From Deltaproteobacteria bacterium (lineage in GTDB: Bacteria; Desulfobacterota; Desulfomonilia; UBA1062): a DNA stretch of 64,000 nucleotides. Below the pieces are notes generated by a model, which saw only the letters and a program-made list of their open reading frames with translations, searched no databases and was not told where the DNA came from. A program made the position numbers and the translations under genes. Positions 1 through 8,651 of the stretch are shown here, piece after piece (position 1 is the first letter of the stretch; every line of letters starts with the position of its first letter). The stretch lies in contig JAHDOV010000021.1 in the NCBI GenBank assembly GCA_018434685.1, positions 62,001 through 126,000 of the forward strand, in the 5' to 3' direction.

Positions 1-254
1 TGCCCGGCAGGAAGACAGCGCTCCACGTCCACGAACGAAGCCAGGAGATCTACTATGTTATCCGGGGCAGGGCGGTCATGAGACTCGGGAGTGAAACCAT
101 GGAGATCGAAGCGGGCGACAGCATCCTGATTCTGCCCGGTACGGAGCATGCCGTGCACAATACCGGCTCTGTTGCCCTGAAGATCCTCTGCTGCTGCTCT
201 CCTGCGTATTCTCACGAAGACACCCGGCTGCTCGACGAGGAACAGGAACCCTGA
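1..254 (+). CDS. Cupin-domain protein, C-terminal fragment
   Basis: The reading frame is already open at the window edge and stops at 252-254, leaving about 84 residues, so the 5' part is missing. Both cupin signatures are visible: HVHERSQEIYYVIRG (His-x-His, then Glu, then Gly) and GDSILILPGTEHAVHN (Gly, Pro-Gly, His, Asn). These supply the metal-binding histidines and glutamate of a single conserved beta-barrel. Cupins of this small size often bind a metal or sugar, but substrate cannot be read from the sequence. A Cys-Cys-Cys run follows the second motif. Identity as cupin is firm; specific function unknown. Confidence 0.75.
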   Translation, partial: PGRKTALHVHERSQEIYYVIRGRAVMRLGSETMEIEAGDSILILPGTEHAVHNTGSVALKILCCCSPAYSHEDTRLLDEEQEP

Positions 255-342
255 GCATGCAGCGGGATTCCGTGCAGAAGGGCTCATGTCCACAGCCATG
301 ACTGACGAAGAATAGAGTAGTGTTGAGGTGAGGTGAACGTCA

Positions 343-954
343 GTGAAAAAGGTCATACTCTCTTTGCTTGCCCTCGTCGTTATCGGGGCTGTATATCTTC
401 TGTACCCCTCTGTCCCGGACATCAGGAATGCGCATCCGGGCGGTGAAAACATCATCTGCTTCGGGGACAGCCTCACGTACGGGACCGGGGCGTCGCAGGG
501 CATGGACTATCCGTCGCAGCTGGCCGGCCTGACCGGTTCACGTGTCGTCAATGCCGGTGTGCCGGGTGATACGACCCGTGATGCCCTGAGGCGGCTTGAA
601 AAGGATGTGCTGTCCCGGTCACCCAGGATCGTGCTGATCACCCTCGGCGGTAACGACCTCAAGAACCGTGTTCCCCGTGAAGAGGCCTTCGACAATCTCA
701 GGATCATCATCCAGGCGATCCAGGACCAGGGGGGTCTCGTCGTTGTCGGCGGGATAGACCTGCCCCTGCTTGGCAGGGGATTCGATGAGGAGTACGAGCG
801 GGTGTGCCGGGAAACCGGGGCGCTGCTCATCCCGAATATCTACCAGGACATCCTCGGCCGCGAGGACCTCATGAGCGACCCCATCCACCCCAATGACCGG
901 GGCTATCAGCTCATGGCCGAGCGGTTCTACGAGGCGATCAGGCCGTATCTGTAG
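343..954 (+). CDS. GDSL-family arylesterase / acyl-CoA thioesterase I-like hydrolase
   Basis: This 203-residue protein begins with a GTG preceded by a GAGGTGAGGTG stretch. Residues 4-20 form a hydrophobic segment that is either a signal peptide or an N-terminal anchor, so the enzyme probably acts in the periplasm. All four SGNH/GDSL blocks are visible: FGDSLTYGTG (nucleophilic Ser), NAGVPGDTT (Gly), LGGNDL (Asn) and DPIHPND (catalytic Asp and His). The TesA-type family hydrolyses short acyl esters and thioesters. It stands alone on the plus strand, with the hyp operon converging on it. Family assignment is firm; the natural substrate is unknown. Confidence 0.85.
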   Translation: MKKVILSLLALVVIGAVYLLYPSVPDIRNAHPGGENIICFGDSLTYGTGASQGMDYPSQLAGLTGSRVVNAGVPGDTTRDALRRLEKDVLSRSPRIVLITLGGNDLKNRVPREEAFDNLRIIIQAIQDQGGLVVVGGIDLPLLGRGFDEEYERVCRETGALLIPNIYQDILGREDLMSDPIHPNDRGYQLMAERFYEAIRPYL

Positions 955-989
955 TCCTGTCGGCAAAGACCGGCATTGCAGGCCTCTGA

Positions 990-1661
990 TTATCCCCGGA
1001 GAAAACCGGCCACTTCATCGGCGAGCCATTTCGCCCAGGTCTCGATGCCGGCGCCGGTCCTGCACGAAACCTCGATGATGGTAATGTCCGGATTGAGCCT
1101 GGTTACCCGCTCTTTCAGTGCCTGCATGTTGAAGTCACTCATCCCGAGGTAGTCGATCTTGTTCACGATAAGCACGTCGCAGATGCTGAACATGAGGGGG
1201 TACTTGAGCGGCTTGTCGTCGCCTTCGGGAACGCTCAGGATCATGGCGTTGCGTACGGCCCCGGTATCGAATTCGGCAGGGCACACGAGGTTGCCCACGT
1301 TCTCTATGATCACGAGGTCGAGCATCGTCAGGTCGAAGGCCTCGAGCCCCCTGGTCACCATGGGTGCATCGAGGTGGCAGAATCCCCCGGTGCGAAGCTG
1401 GACCGCCTGGATACCGGTGGATGCGACCTTCTCGGAATCCACAATAGAGTCGATGTCCGCCTCCAGCACGCCGATGCGGAAACGGACCCTGAGCGCTGCG
1501 ATGGTCCTCAGGATCAGGCTGGTCTTTCCTGAGCCGGGTGAGGACATGAGGTTCAGGAGGAAGGTCTTTTCCTGTCTCAGCCTGATTCGCAGTTCATCGG
1601 CAAGGTTCTTGTTGTCGGAGAGGATCTCCTCCTTTATCTCGATGAGCTTGATCTCTTCCAT
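990..1661 (-). CDS. hypB: Hydrogenase maturation GTPase HypB
   Basis: This 223-residue SIMIBI-class GTPase handles nickel during assembly of the [NiFe]-hydrogenase centre, working with HypA. The P-loop SSPGSGKTS, the ENVGNLVCP motif with its nickel-binding cysteine, and the NKID guanine-specificity motif are all clear. The N terminus lacks the His-rich or CxxCGC metal-storage extension seen in some HypB proteins. Its start overlaps the hypA stop by one base (TAATG), so the pair is translationally coupled. No hydrogenase structural genes lie in this window, so the client enzyme must be encoded elsewhere. Confidence 0.93.
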   Translation of the reverse strand: MEEIKLIEIKEEILSDNKNLADELRIRLRQEKTFLLNLMSSPGSGKTSLILRTIAALRVRFRIGVLEADIDSIVDSEKVASTGIQAVQLRTGGFCHLDAPMVTRGLEAFDLTMLDLVIIENVGNLVCPAEFDTGAVRNAMILSVPEGDDKPLKYPLMFSICDVLIVNKIDYLGMSDFNMQALKERVTRLNPDITIIEVSCRTGAGIETWAKWLADEVAGFLRG

Positions 1662-2011
1662 TATTCAGCCTCCATGTTCCTGATATAGTATTCTCTGCCC
1701 GAGATGAGCGCGAACTTCTTTTCACCGCATGACGGGCACACGATGTCCTCCATCTGCTTGATATCGACCTGAAAACTCTCTGCACAGGCTTCGCACCTGA
1801 GGACCACCGGGATCCTTTCGATTTTGAGCCTGGCGCCCTGGGCCACCGTATCTTTGCTGAGGTAATCGAAGTAGCGTTGTATCCACTCGTCTTCCAGGTC
1901 GCTCATCTCGCCGACTGCCAGGTTGATGGTATGGATCTTTGTTACGTTATTGGCGCTTGCGTGCCGTAAGACAACATCGAGGATGCTCTGGGTTACCGGG
2001 AGTTCGTGCAT
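1661..2011 (-). CDS. hypA: Hydrogenase nickel-incorporation protein HypA
   Basis: This 116-residue protein starts MHEL, which supplies the conserved N-terminal nickel ligand His2. A zinc-ribbon is formed by CEAC and CPSC near residues 70 and 95. Length and motif spacing match HypA/HybF. It delivers nickel to the hydrogenase precursor with HypB, whose gene follows with a one-base overlap. A Fe-S protein gene ends 27 bases upstream, so the three are likely co-transcribed. No urease genes are visible, so the hydrogenase role is preferred. Confidence 0.92.
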   Translation of the reverse strand: MHELPVTQSILDVVLRHASANNVTKIHTINLAVGEMSDLEDEWIQRYFDYLSKDTVAQGARLKIERIPVVLRCEACAESFQVDIKQMEDIVCPSCGEKKFALISGREYYIRNMEAE

Positions 2012-2038
2012 AGGGTCTCCTCCTTTCCGCTCTTCTTC

Positions 2039-3217
2039 TCAAGAATTTCTCTGGAACACAGCCATGGGATCGAGCCTCTGCTCGATCATCATCCTCTGGC
2101 CCTGCTCGGCCATGGTGACGGGGAAGTCATACGCTTCGTCGCGGTGTACGAGCCTGATCGCCTGGGACGGGCATTTGTGCACACATACCCCGCACCCGAG
2201 GCACCTGGCAGGGTCATAGACCAGATCCTGTGCCGTGCGTTCCAGTTCGGAGAGGTGCTCAGCCCCTTTTCCTGCCAGGGCTGCCGATGAATCGGCATGT
2301 GCAAGCGTGAGTGCACCCATGGGGCAGCGCCGTGCACACAGGCCGCATGCCCTGCACACCTCTGTGTCGATAGCCAGGACATAATTGGACGGCTGATGTC
2401 CTCTTGGGACAGGGGCCGGCATATGAACGGATGCCTCCAGGAACAGGCAGCAGCAGGTGCAGCAGTTGCAGATGGTGTCCATCTTCGTCTTCGTGTTGGA
2501 GATGCCGTGGACGAGGCCGGCATCCGCTGCAGCGGCGAGGATCTCCAGGGTCTCCTCCCTGGTTATCTCCTTGCCCATGCCCTGCTGCACGATATACTCC
2601 CCGAGCCGGTCGAAGTGGAGGCAGTTGAGCGTCTCGTGCTTGCAGGTCGGCGAGTCCGGATCGAGGTTCTTCCGGTGCCTGCACGGGCAGGTGGAAACCG
2701 TGTAGTAGCTCACCTGGTCGATGACCTGGACAATATCCTCGTAGGGCATGACGGTGCGTGTGTCGGCAATGGTCTCCCGCACCGGGATGGCCCTCAGCCC
2801 CTTGGTGTGGAGCCCCATGAAGGCATTGGCCATGCTGTCCCGGTAGTAGACGTTCAGGAGAGGTGATATCTCGCGGTTCCATGGTTCTGCCGCGCCTGCC
2901 CAGCCGGATGCCCGGTAGAACCAGAAGAGACCGTCCATGAGCGCATAACGCGTCGCGTTCCTGCCCACCGATCGCTGGACGATCCCTCTCCTGGCGAGTT
3001 CGTCGAGCTTTTCCGTCAGGATGGCAATGGGGATCTGTAATCTCGGGGAGAGTTCTTCAGGGGTCTTTGGCAGGTGGGGGATCTCGGCGCACAGCGCTGC
3101 CTCCTCCGGGGTGAAATATTGCTTGAGCAGCGGCATGAGAACCGCGGAATCGGGCAGGCCGAAAACCCAGAGCCGCTGATGTTCAATGAGCTTGTTGTAT
3201 GCTGTGTCATCTTCCAT
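2039..3217 (-). CDS. Winged-helix and 4Fe-4S ferredoxin-domain protein, Cys-rich
   Basis: This 392-residue protein has two parts. The N-terminal ~110 residues look like a winged-helix region (LPKTPEELSPRLQIPIAILTEKLDELARRGIV). The C-terminal ~90 residues carry two classical 4Fe-4S motifs, CRACGLCARRCP and CLGCGVCVHKCP. Between them sit extra cysteine groups: a CPCRHRK segment with further cysteines, and CNCCTCCC. Proteins with this layout recur near anaerobic electron-transfer or hydrogenase genes, but I know of no assigned reaction. It lies directly upstream of hypA, which suggests a redox or maturation link. It is not a simple ferredoxin, because of its length and the extra cysteines. Confidence 0.7.
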   Translation of the reverse strand: MEDDTAYNKLIEHQRLWVFGLPDSAVLMPLLKQYFTPEEAALCAEIPHLPKTPEELSPRLQIPIAILTEKLDELARRGIVQRSVGRNATRYALMDGLFWFYRASGWAGAAEPWNREISPLLNVYYRDSMANAFMGLHTKGLRAIPVRETIADTRTVMPYEDIVQVIDQVSYYTVSTCPCRHRKNLDPDSPTCKHETLNCLHFDRLGEYIVQQGMGKEITREETLEILAAAADAGLVHGISNTKTKMDTICNCCTCCCLFLEASVHMPAPVPRGHQPSNYVLAIDTEVCRACGLCARRCPMGALTLAHADSSAALAGKGAEHLSELERTAQDLVYDPARCLGCGVCVHKCPSQAIRLVHRDEAYDFPVTMAEQGQRMMIEQRLDPMAVFQRNS

Positions 3218-3289
3218 GAGATCCTCCTTGAGACATGAGATTACAGCAGGCCCAAAAGGCCCGTTGATTTCAGAGACAACGTGGTCGGC

Positions 3290-4204
3290 TCACCGGCATG
3301 CATCGAGCACTCCCAGTGCCGGAAACAGGGCAGGCAAAGATTTCTCGAGGAGTATTGCCGCGTGCTTGTCGAACATGATGGAATCCCACAGGGTGAGCAT
3401 GGGCCGCAACGACTCGTGCGCCTTTGCCTTGTTTTTGAAATACACCCCCTCGTCCACGATCTCGGCTTTGGATTTGCCGCTGTCGAGCTTCTCCCGGATC
3501 CCTTTTTCCCGGCGCAGGATGTGTGCGAGGCTGGAATCCCAGGCCGAGGAGATATCGCGGGAGATGATTCCCCCATGACTCGTGAGCACGATACCCGCCC
3601 TGAGCGAACGCAGATACAGGATGGACTCGATGAGATCCTCGATGCTGCAGTCTGTCCACCCATACCAGGGCCCGAACCGTTCGAGGCCCATGTCCCCGGT
3701 GAAGAGGATCTTGTGATCAGGGAAATAGAACGAGCTGTGGGCAGGCGAATGCCCGGGTGTGCGCAGGCATTCGATGCCGATGCCACTGAATGAGTATGTG
3801 CAGGGGCTGTCGTATGTGCTGTATCCCTCGATATCCCTGAAATGGAGGATATCGGCTGCAAAGCCCCTCCACTGGCTGCCCAGCCCGAATTCCGCAGCGG
3901 TATTCTGGACGAAGTAGTCCAGGGAGGAAATGTGGCGCTGCTCATCTGCCGGAACCAGGAGATCGGCCGAGGTGTGCTCGAGAACGAGGGCGCCCCATAC
4001 GGAGTGGTCGAGATGGTAATGCGATATGAAGGCCACGTCGGGTTGAAACTCCCGAAGGAACTGCTCTGTCCTGGCCTGTCCCATATTCGTGTCGATGACC
4101 ACCCTGGTCTTCGCAGTGATGCACATGCCTGAACACGCGGAATAATTGGCCGCCTCCAGGGGCTCGAGGTAGTCTATGCCGGGGATTATGGACGTGCGCC
4201 TCAT
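3290..4204 (-). CDS. MBL-fold metallo-hydrolase
   Basis: This 304-residue protein has the metallo-beta-lactamase metal-binding motif HYHLDH near residue 62. Further motifs are TPGHSPAHSSF, FTGDMGLE and TSHGG, which supply the remaining His/Asp ligands of a binuclear site. The family hydrolyses esters, thioesters or phosphodiesters or acts in redox reactions; the substrate is not evident. The gene starts 76 bases after the MarR gene and ends 72 bases before the Fe-S protein gene, all on the minus strand. It is therefore probably part of one MarR-controlled transcript. Confidence 0.82.
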   Translation of the reverse strand: MRRTSIIPGIDYLEPLEAANYSACSGMCITAKTRVVIDTNMGQARTEQFLREFQPDVAFISHYHLDHSVWGALVLEHTSADLLVPADEQRHISSLDYFVQNTAAEFGLGSQWRGFAADILHFRDIEGYSTYDSPCTYSFSGIGIECLRTPGHSPAHSSFYFPDHKILFTGDMGLERFGPWYGWTDCSIEDLIESILYLRSLRAGIVLTSHGGIISRDISSAWDSSLAHILRREKGIREKLDSGKSKAEIVDEGVYFKNKAKAHESLRPMLTLWDSIMFDKHAAILLEKSLPALFPALGVLDACR

Positions 4205-4280
4205 GGGTATGCAGCTCCTGTTTCTGAACCCTCTGATACGGTTGATCGGTGAAGAGAAGTGGGGCCTGTCGTTGCGTGCA

Positions 4281-4709
4281 TTATCCGCCCTTGTGGTGCG
4301 CGCTGCGAATCTTCCCGAGGAGTTCCCTCAGGGTCTGACGCTCCTGATCACTCAGGTCATGGAGGAATTCGGCGTTCGCCTCTTCCATGACGGTTCTCAT
4401 CTCGAGGGTAGTGGCCTTGCCTTTTGTGGTGAGCACGACCCTGATCGCCCTGCGGTCTGCGGGGTTGGGAGTGCGCTCGATGAGGCCGCCGGATTCGAGC
4501 CGGTCAAGGACCCCGGTGAGCGTGGCGCTGTCGAGCTGGGTCCTCTCGCCCAGTTCCCGCGAGCTGATCTGGTCTGCCTCATGAAGAAACCCCAGCACCA
4601 TGGCCTGTACGGCAGTCACCCCGAACGACGCCACTATCTGGCTCCAGAATTTCACCCCGGTCTGGCTCGCCTTGGCGAGCTGAAAGAAGATGCAGTCCTG
4701 TGCCTTCAT
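4281..4709 (-). CDS. MarR-family transcriptional regulator
   Basis: This 142-residue dimeric winged-helix regulator shows the family core: SSRELGERTQLDSATLTGVLDRLESGGLIERTPNPADRRAIRVVLTTKGKA, which includes the wing signature DRR. MarR proteins usually repress their own operon and release DNA on binding a small aromatic or oxidant ligand. An imperfect palindrome lies in the promoter immediately upstream, which supports autoregulation. It is the first gene of the minus-strand run leading to the MBL hydrolase, the Fe-S protein and hypAB. The ATG lacks a clear Shine-Dalgarno sequence and the predicted leader is only about 8 bases. Confidence 0.9.
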   Translation of the reverse strand: MKAQDCIFFQLAKASQTGVKFWSQIVASFGVTAVQAMVLGFLHEADQISSRELGERTQLDSATLTGVLDRLESGGLIERTPNPADRRAIRVVLTTKGKATTLEMRTVMEEANAEFLHDLSDQERQTLRELLGKIRSAHHKGG

Positions 4710-4723
4710 GAGTGAGGAAAGCT

Positions 4724-4752
4724 AGCATGCAAATAACTTGTATGCAAGTCAA
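4724..4752 (-). promoter_or_regulatory. marR promoter with candidate autoregulatory operator
   Basis: On the minus strand TTGACT (4747-4752) and CATGCT (4724-4729) are 17 bases apart. The spacer contains the palindrome ACTTGTATGCAAGT (4736-4749, arms ACTTG/CAAGT), and a second ATGCAA half-site lies at 4727-4732. A dimeric MarR protein bound here would block RNA polymerase. The promoter call is inferred from consensus matches. Confidence 0.5.
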
Positions 4753-4925
4753 ATGCTGCGGGGCAGGTGTGCCGATGATACGATGCCTCGACAAGGAGAG
4801 TTTATGGGGATTTGGAGTACTGTTCCAGCCCATTATCCCAGTACTTGAGGGCTTCATGTACAGTAACAGGTCATGTGGACGGTATGTTCCGGATTCACAC
4901 CGCGCACCTGCCGGGTTCCGACTTG

Positions 4926-5573
4926 CTACACGAGCCCCTCGTGTTCTTTGAGGAACCGCTCGAAGAATGCCTCCATGAATGCATGGCGCTCCTGGGCCAT
5001 GCGAGAGCCTTCAGAGGTGAGCATGCAGTCTTTTATCCGGGAGAGCTTGACGCGGTATTCCCGGTAGCCGGTATCGTTTGTGCTGTAGGGCTTTACCTGC
5101 TCGGGGTCGACATCCGGGTTGTGCAGCAGAGCTCCCACCTCTCCTGCGAAGAGGTAGGCCCTGGCGATTCCGACGGCACCGATGGCGTCGAGCTTGTCGG
5201 CATCGAAGAGCACCTTCGCCTCGATGGTTTCGGGGTGGTGTGAGTTGCGGAACCGGTGAGCCTGTATGCAGTGAACGATGTTTTCCTTGCTGCTGACGGG
5301 GATGGGGAACTCCTTCAGGAGTTCCCGGGCGATTCCGGAGCCTATCTCGGCATGACACAGCGACCCCTTGGCCCTGTCCTGGTGCGCCCTGCCGATATCG
5401 TGAAGGTAAGCGGCCATGGCGAGCACCTCCAGGTCTGCACCTTCGATGCGGCCGATACGCATGCACAGTTTGCAGACACGCAGGGTATGCTCCCAGTCGT
5501 GCGAGTGCTTTGCGCCGGTAAAATGATCCTGGGCAAGAATCCTGATGGCTTCGACAGTGTCCTTCATGGGCAT
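4926..5573 (-). CDS. HD-domain phosphohydrolase
   Basis: This protein has about 215 residues when started at ATG 5573. The frame stays open further upstream to 5720, but that extension runs into the leader of the divergent gene and looks non-coding. HD superfamily features are HSHDWEHTLRV, YLHDIGRAHQ (the HD pair) and a later DADKLDAIGAVGIAR. This is the usual H...HD...D metal-binding arrangement of small stand-alone HD hydrolases (YedJ-like), which act on nucleotides or related phosphates. It is divergent from the PLP enzyme gene. Substrate unknown. Confidence 0.82.
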   Translation of the reverse strand: MPMKDTVEAIRILAQDHFTGAKHSHDWEHTLRVCKLCMRIGRIEGADLEVLAMAAYLHDIGRAHQDRAKGSLCHAEIGSGIARELLKEFPIPVSSKENIVHCIQAHRFRNSHHPETIEAKVLFDADKLDAIGAVGIARAYLFAGEVGALLHNPDVDPEQVKPYSTNDTGYREYRVKLSRIKDCMLTSEGSRMAQERHAFMEAFFERFLKEHEGLV

Positions 5574-5650
5574 AGGCTGATAGCATAGTCGTCCCGTTTT
5601 TTTCAAGTAATTTGCAGGAGATCGTGCAGGGGAGGTCGTGTTGATTCTCC

Positions 5651-5677
5651 TTGACAGAAAAAGCGGCAATATATTAC
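5651..5677 (+). promoter_or_regulatory. Possible promoter of the PLP sulfur-enzyme gene
   Basis: TTGACA at 5651-5656 is a perfect -35 element. TATTAC at 5672-5677 is a fair -10 at a short 15-base spacing. It would give a leader of about 70 bases ahead of the AAAAGGAGAT ribosome-binding site of the gene at 5754. Confidence 0.35.
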
Positions 5678-5753
5678 CCATTAAACCTGATTGCCGTTTT
5701 ACATCGACAAAATCGAACACGTGCTTTGCTGCTCATGAAAAGGAGATGTTACG

Positions 5754-6950
5754 ATGAGTGAAGAGAAAAAGAATTCCATGGGGATGTCAACCCGATCAAT
5801 ACACGCCGGCGAGCCGCATGTGAAGTATGCCGACTCCCTGATGACACCGATTTTCCAGACGTCGACCTTTACCTTCAAGGACAGCAAGGATATCCAGGAA
5901 TTTACAAAGGACAAGAAAAAACGCTTTGAGTACGGCAGATACGGCAACCCCACCGAGCTCATTGCACAGAAAAGGCTCGCCGATCTCGAGGGGGCTGAAG
6001 ACTGCGTGGTGTTCTCCTCGGGCATGATGGCCATCACTACCACCATCCTGTCCCTGGTGCGCACCGGCGACCATATCGTCATCACCGACGACAGCTACAA
6101 GAAGACCCTGGAATTCTGCCGGTCATACCTGAAGAGATTCGGCATCGAGTGCACCATCGTGCCCTTTGGTGATTACGATGCCCTGGAAGGGGCAATCAAG
6201 GAGAATACGCGCTTTATCTTCTCCGAGTCTCCTACGAACCCGTACCTGAACGTGTTTGACCTCGCACTGCTCAAGAAGATCGCAGACAAGCACCATGTCA
6301 TGACGCTCATCGACAGCACCATTGCAACCCCCATAAACCAGAGGCCGCTGGAATACGGCATCGACCTTGTCACCCATTCGGCAACCAAATACCTCTCGGG
6401 ACATAACGACATCCTTGCCGGTGCGGTTCTCGGGAGAGAAGAACTCATCGCCCCCATACGGAACCTCCATAAGTCCATGGGAGGCCTCATCGATCCTCAC
6501 TGCTGCTACCTGCTCCTGCGGGGGATCAAGACCTTCCCCCTGCGCGTGAGGAAACAGAACGAATCGGCACTGGAAGTGGCCCGCTTCCTCGAGAATCACC
6601 CCGACGTCCAGAAGGTATATTACCCCTTCCTCGAGAGCCATCAGCACTATGGTATCGCCAGGGAGCAGATGACCGGGGGAGGGTGTGTGGTCACCTTCGA
6701 GATGAAGGGAGACCTTGAGTCGGCAAACCGGTTCCTTGACTCTCTGGAGATGATCTTTATCGGCCCGAGCTTCGGCGGTGCCGAATCACTGATCACCCAC
6801 CCGGCAAGTGTGAGCTACTACGACTATACCCGGGAAGAACGGTATGAGCTGGGGATAATCGATACGCTTTTCAGGCTTGCCGTGGGGCTCGAGGAGACCG
6901 AAGACATCATAGCGGACCTCGAGAAGGGTTTTGAAAAGGCCAGGATCTGA
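5754..6950 (+). CDS. Cys/Met metabolism PLP-dependent enzyme (cystathionine gamma-synthase/lyase family)
   Basis: This 398-residue fold-type I PLP enzyme has the family signatures YGRYGNPT, SGMMAI, and the PLP-binding lysine in THSATKYLSGH. It also has the C-terminal GGAESLITHPAS block. Members interconvert cysteine, homocysteine and methionine or eliminate thiols from them. The sequence alone does not separate gamma-synthase, beta-lyase and gamma-lyase. A strong AAAAGGAG site precedes the ATG. It is a single transcription unit with its own terminator overlapping the stop codon. It is distinct from the metY homologue at 16753-18018, so two members of this family are present. Confidence 0.85.
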   Translation: MSEEKKNSMGMSTRSIHAGEPHVKYADSLMTPIFQTSTFTFKDSKDIQEFTKDKKKRFEYGRYGNPTELIAQKRLADLEGAEDCVVFSSGMMAITTTILSLVRTGDHIVITDDSYKKTLEFCRSYLKRFGIECTIVPFGDYDALEGAIKENTRFIFSESPTNPYLNVFDLALLKKIADKHHVMTLIDSTIATPINQRPLEYGIDLVTHSATKYLSGHNDILAGAVLGREELIAPIRNLHKSMGGLIDPHCCYLLLRGIKTFPLRVRKQNESALEVARFLENHPDVQKVYYPFLESHQHYGIAREQMTGGGCVVTFEMKGDLESANRFLDSLEMIFIGPSFGGAESLITHPASVSYYDYTREERYELGIIDTLFRLAVGLEETEDIIADLEKGFEKARI

Positions 6951-6977
6951 CCGGGCAGACTCACCCGGTCGATTTTT
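6949..6977 (+). terminator. Rho-independent terminator of the PLP enzyme gene
   Basis: A perfect 7-bp stem GACCGGG (6949-6955) / CCCGGTC (6964-6970) with an 8-base loop is followed by GATTTTT. The stem begins inside the TGA stop codon. Confidence 0.7.
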
Positions 6978-7272
6978 CCGTTGCCTGCCCGGGATCAACC
7001 CCGGTGCTTGCGGTTTTGTTGCGGGCTGCAAGAGGTGTTGGGTGCTTGTGGCCCAGTTTGGGGCTTTGTGACCGGTTTCATTAACAAATCTATGAATATC
7101 AGATAGTTGAAAACCTGCTCCCTGCCGCGACACCTGTTTGTCCCTCGCAGAACCTGCAGAAAAAGGCCGTGCAGTACTGTCTCAAAAAAAATGGAGAAAT
7201 CAATAATCCATGGTACCAGGGAATGGTTGAGCAGGTCGGGATACAGGTAACAGCTTTAGCCAGGGACAAGGG
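6978..7272. other. Intergenic region without recognisable gene
   Basis: This stretch lies between convergent genes. Short open frames here have no family features. An A8 run at 7186-7193 has no adjacent stable stem. Nothing else is supported. Confidence 0.6.
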
Positions 7273-8400
7273 TTACAAAGACTCGTTTCCCTCTTGCCAC
7301 ACGTTTGTTGTCTCATCGAAATAGATCGTCCCTCCGTGGCTGATCTCTATGAGTCTGTCCAGCATGCCTGCCTTTTCCATCTCCCTCCTGATGTCGATGG
7401 GCGGAAAGTGAACGGGCTCGTCCCCGAGCCGGAATGTGCCCCAGTGAACCACCATGAGCTTCGTGGCCCCGAGCTCCTGGAATGCCCTGACCGTATCCTC
7501 GGGATTGATGTGCGACTTTTCCATGAACCAGCGCGGTTCATAGGCGCCGAGATTGAATATGGCCAGATCGATGGCGAACTCCTGGCCGATTTCATCGAAC
7601 CGGTCGAAGTAGGCGGTGTCTCCCGAGACAAAGATGGTGGGCCCGGTGGATGACCTGATGAGATAGGAGCCCCACAGGGCGGTATTGGGACCGGTTATGG
7701 GATTGCGCATGGTCCAGTGGTTGCACGGGAGCAGGATGATCTCCCGGGAACCGTCATGGTGGGCGTCGAACCAGTCCAGTTCGGTGATGCTCGCGGCCCC
7801 GGCATCTTCGAGGATATCCCGGTAGCCGAGCGGCGAGATATAGCGGGCCGAATCGGCAAAGCGTTTCAATGAGCGGATATCGAGATGGTCGTAGTGTCCG
7901 TGGGTGATGAGGACGTATGCGGGATCGGGCATACGCTCGAGCGGGAAGTCCAGCGGGGTGCAATCCCTGATGGGCCAGAAAAGGCCTGAGAGCACCGGGT
8001 CCACCAGGATAGTGGTTCCCCGGTCCCTGATGAGCAGCGTGGCATGGGTGACAAACGTGACGCTCAGCCCGTGGTGTTTTTCAATGGCGGAAAAGTCGAT
8101 GTGCACCGGGAGGACCTGCTCGCCGTCGTAGAGCCGGGTAAAATCGTTTTTTGCAAGGAGCTTCCAGCGGAGCACTTCGCCGAAATTCCTGTAGTGCTGG
8201 GCGCTCAGCGGGTTGATGAAGCGGCCATTGCCGTGGTGCAGCCTCTTGTTTGCTATCTCGCGCAGGGTCATATCAGTGGGCGCAGGGCCTTCGGGCGTGC
8301 CTCTGCCCGGTTGCTGCGATGCAAAGGCCAGGAATCCGAGGAGCACTGAACAGCATAGAGCCACCATTCCCGCAAAAGTTCTCGTCGAGAGCGTGCACAC
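7273..8400 (-). CDS. Exported MBL-fold hydrolase, NAPE-PLD/UlaG-like
   Basis: This 375-residue protein begins with a hydrophobic signal segment (VALCCSVLLGFLAFAS), so it is exported or membrane-anchored. The body has THGHYDHLD, preceded by HATLLI and ILVDPVLSGLFWP. FVSGDTAYFDRF and VVHWGTFRLGDEP supply the later ligands. This arrangement matches the N-acyl-phosphatidylethanolamine phospholipase D-like / RomA branch of the metallo-beta-lactamase superfamily, which suggests a phosphodiester or lipid substrate. That function is inferred from family only. It is divergent from the alpha/beta hydrolase gene at 8652. Confidence 0.8.
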   Translation of the reverse strand: MCTLSTRTFAGMVALCCSVLLGFLAFASQQPGRGTPEGPAPTDMTLREIANKRLHHGNGRFINPLSAQHYRNFGEVLRWKLLAKNDFTRLYDGEQVLPVHIDFSAIEKHHGLSVTFVTHATLLIRDRGTTILVDPVLSGLFWPIRDCTPLDFPLERMPDPAYVLITHGHYDHLDIRSLKRFADSARYISPLGYRDILEDAGAASITELDWFDAHHDGSREIILLPCNHWTMRNPITGPNTALWGSYLIRSSTGPTIFVSGDTAYFDRFDEIGQEFAIDLAIFNLGAYEPRWFMEKSHINPEDTVRAFQELGATKLMVVHWGTFRLGDEPVHFPPIDIRREMEKAGMLDRLIEISHGGTIYFDETTNVWQEGNESL

Positions 8401-8651
8401 CTGCTATGTCTAAAAGATCAGATCATAAATTGCAAGAATGGTTTTGTTTTACGCATGTCCGCACATGATGTGGATTCAGCTCATAGCCGTGACCTGGTTG
8501 AAATTTACATATCTTCGGGTCGTAATATCAGGTATATAGCTTCCATGGAACCAGGCCTTTCGTCCCGGAGCACGGGCTCACATCCCGGGGGAAGGCCAAA
8601 AAAGAAGTGTATGAGCCGGTCGAGACAGGCTATGAGATAGAAGGGGGAGTA

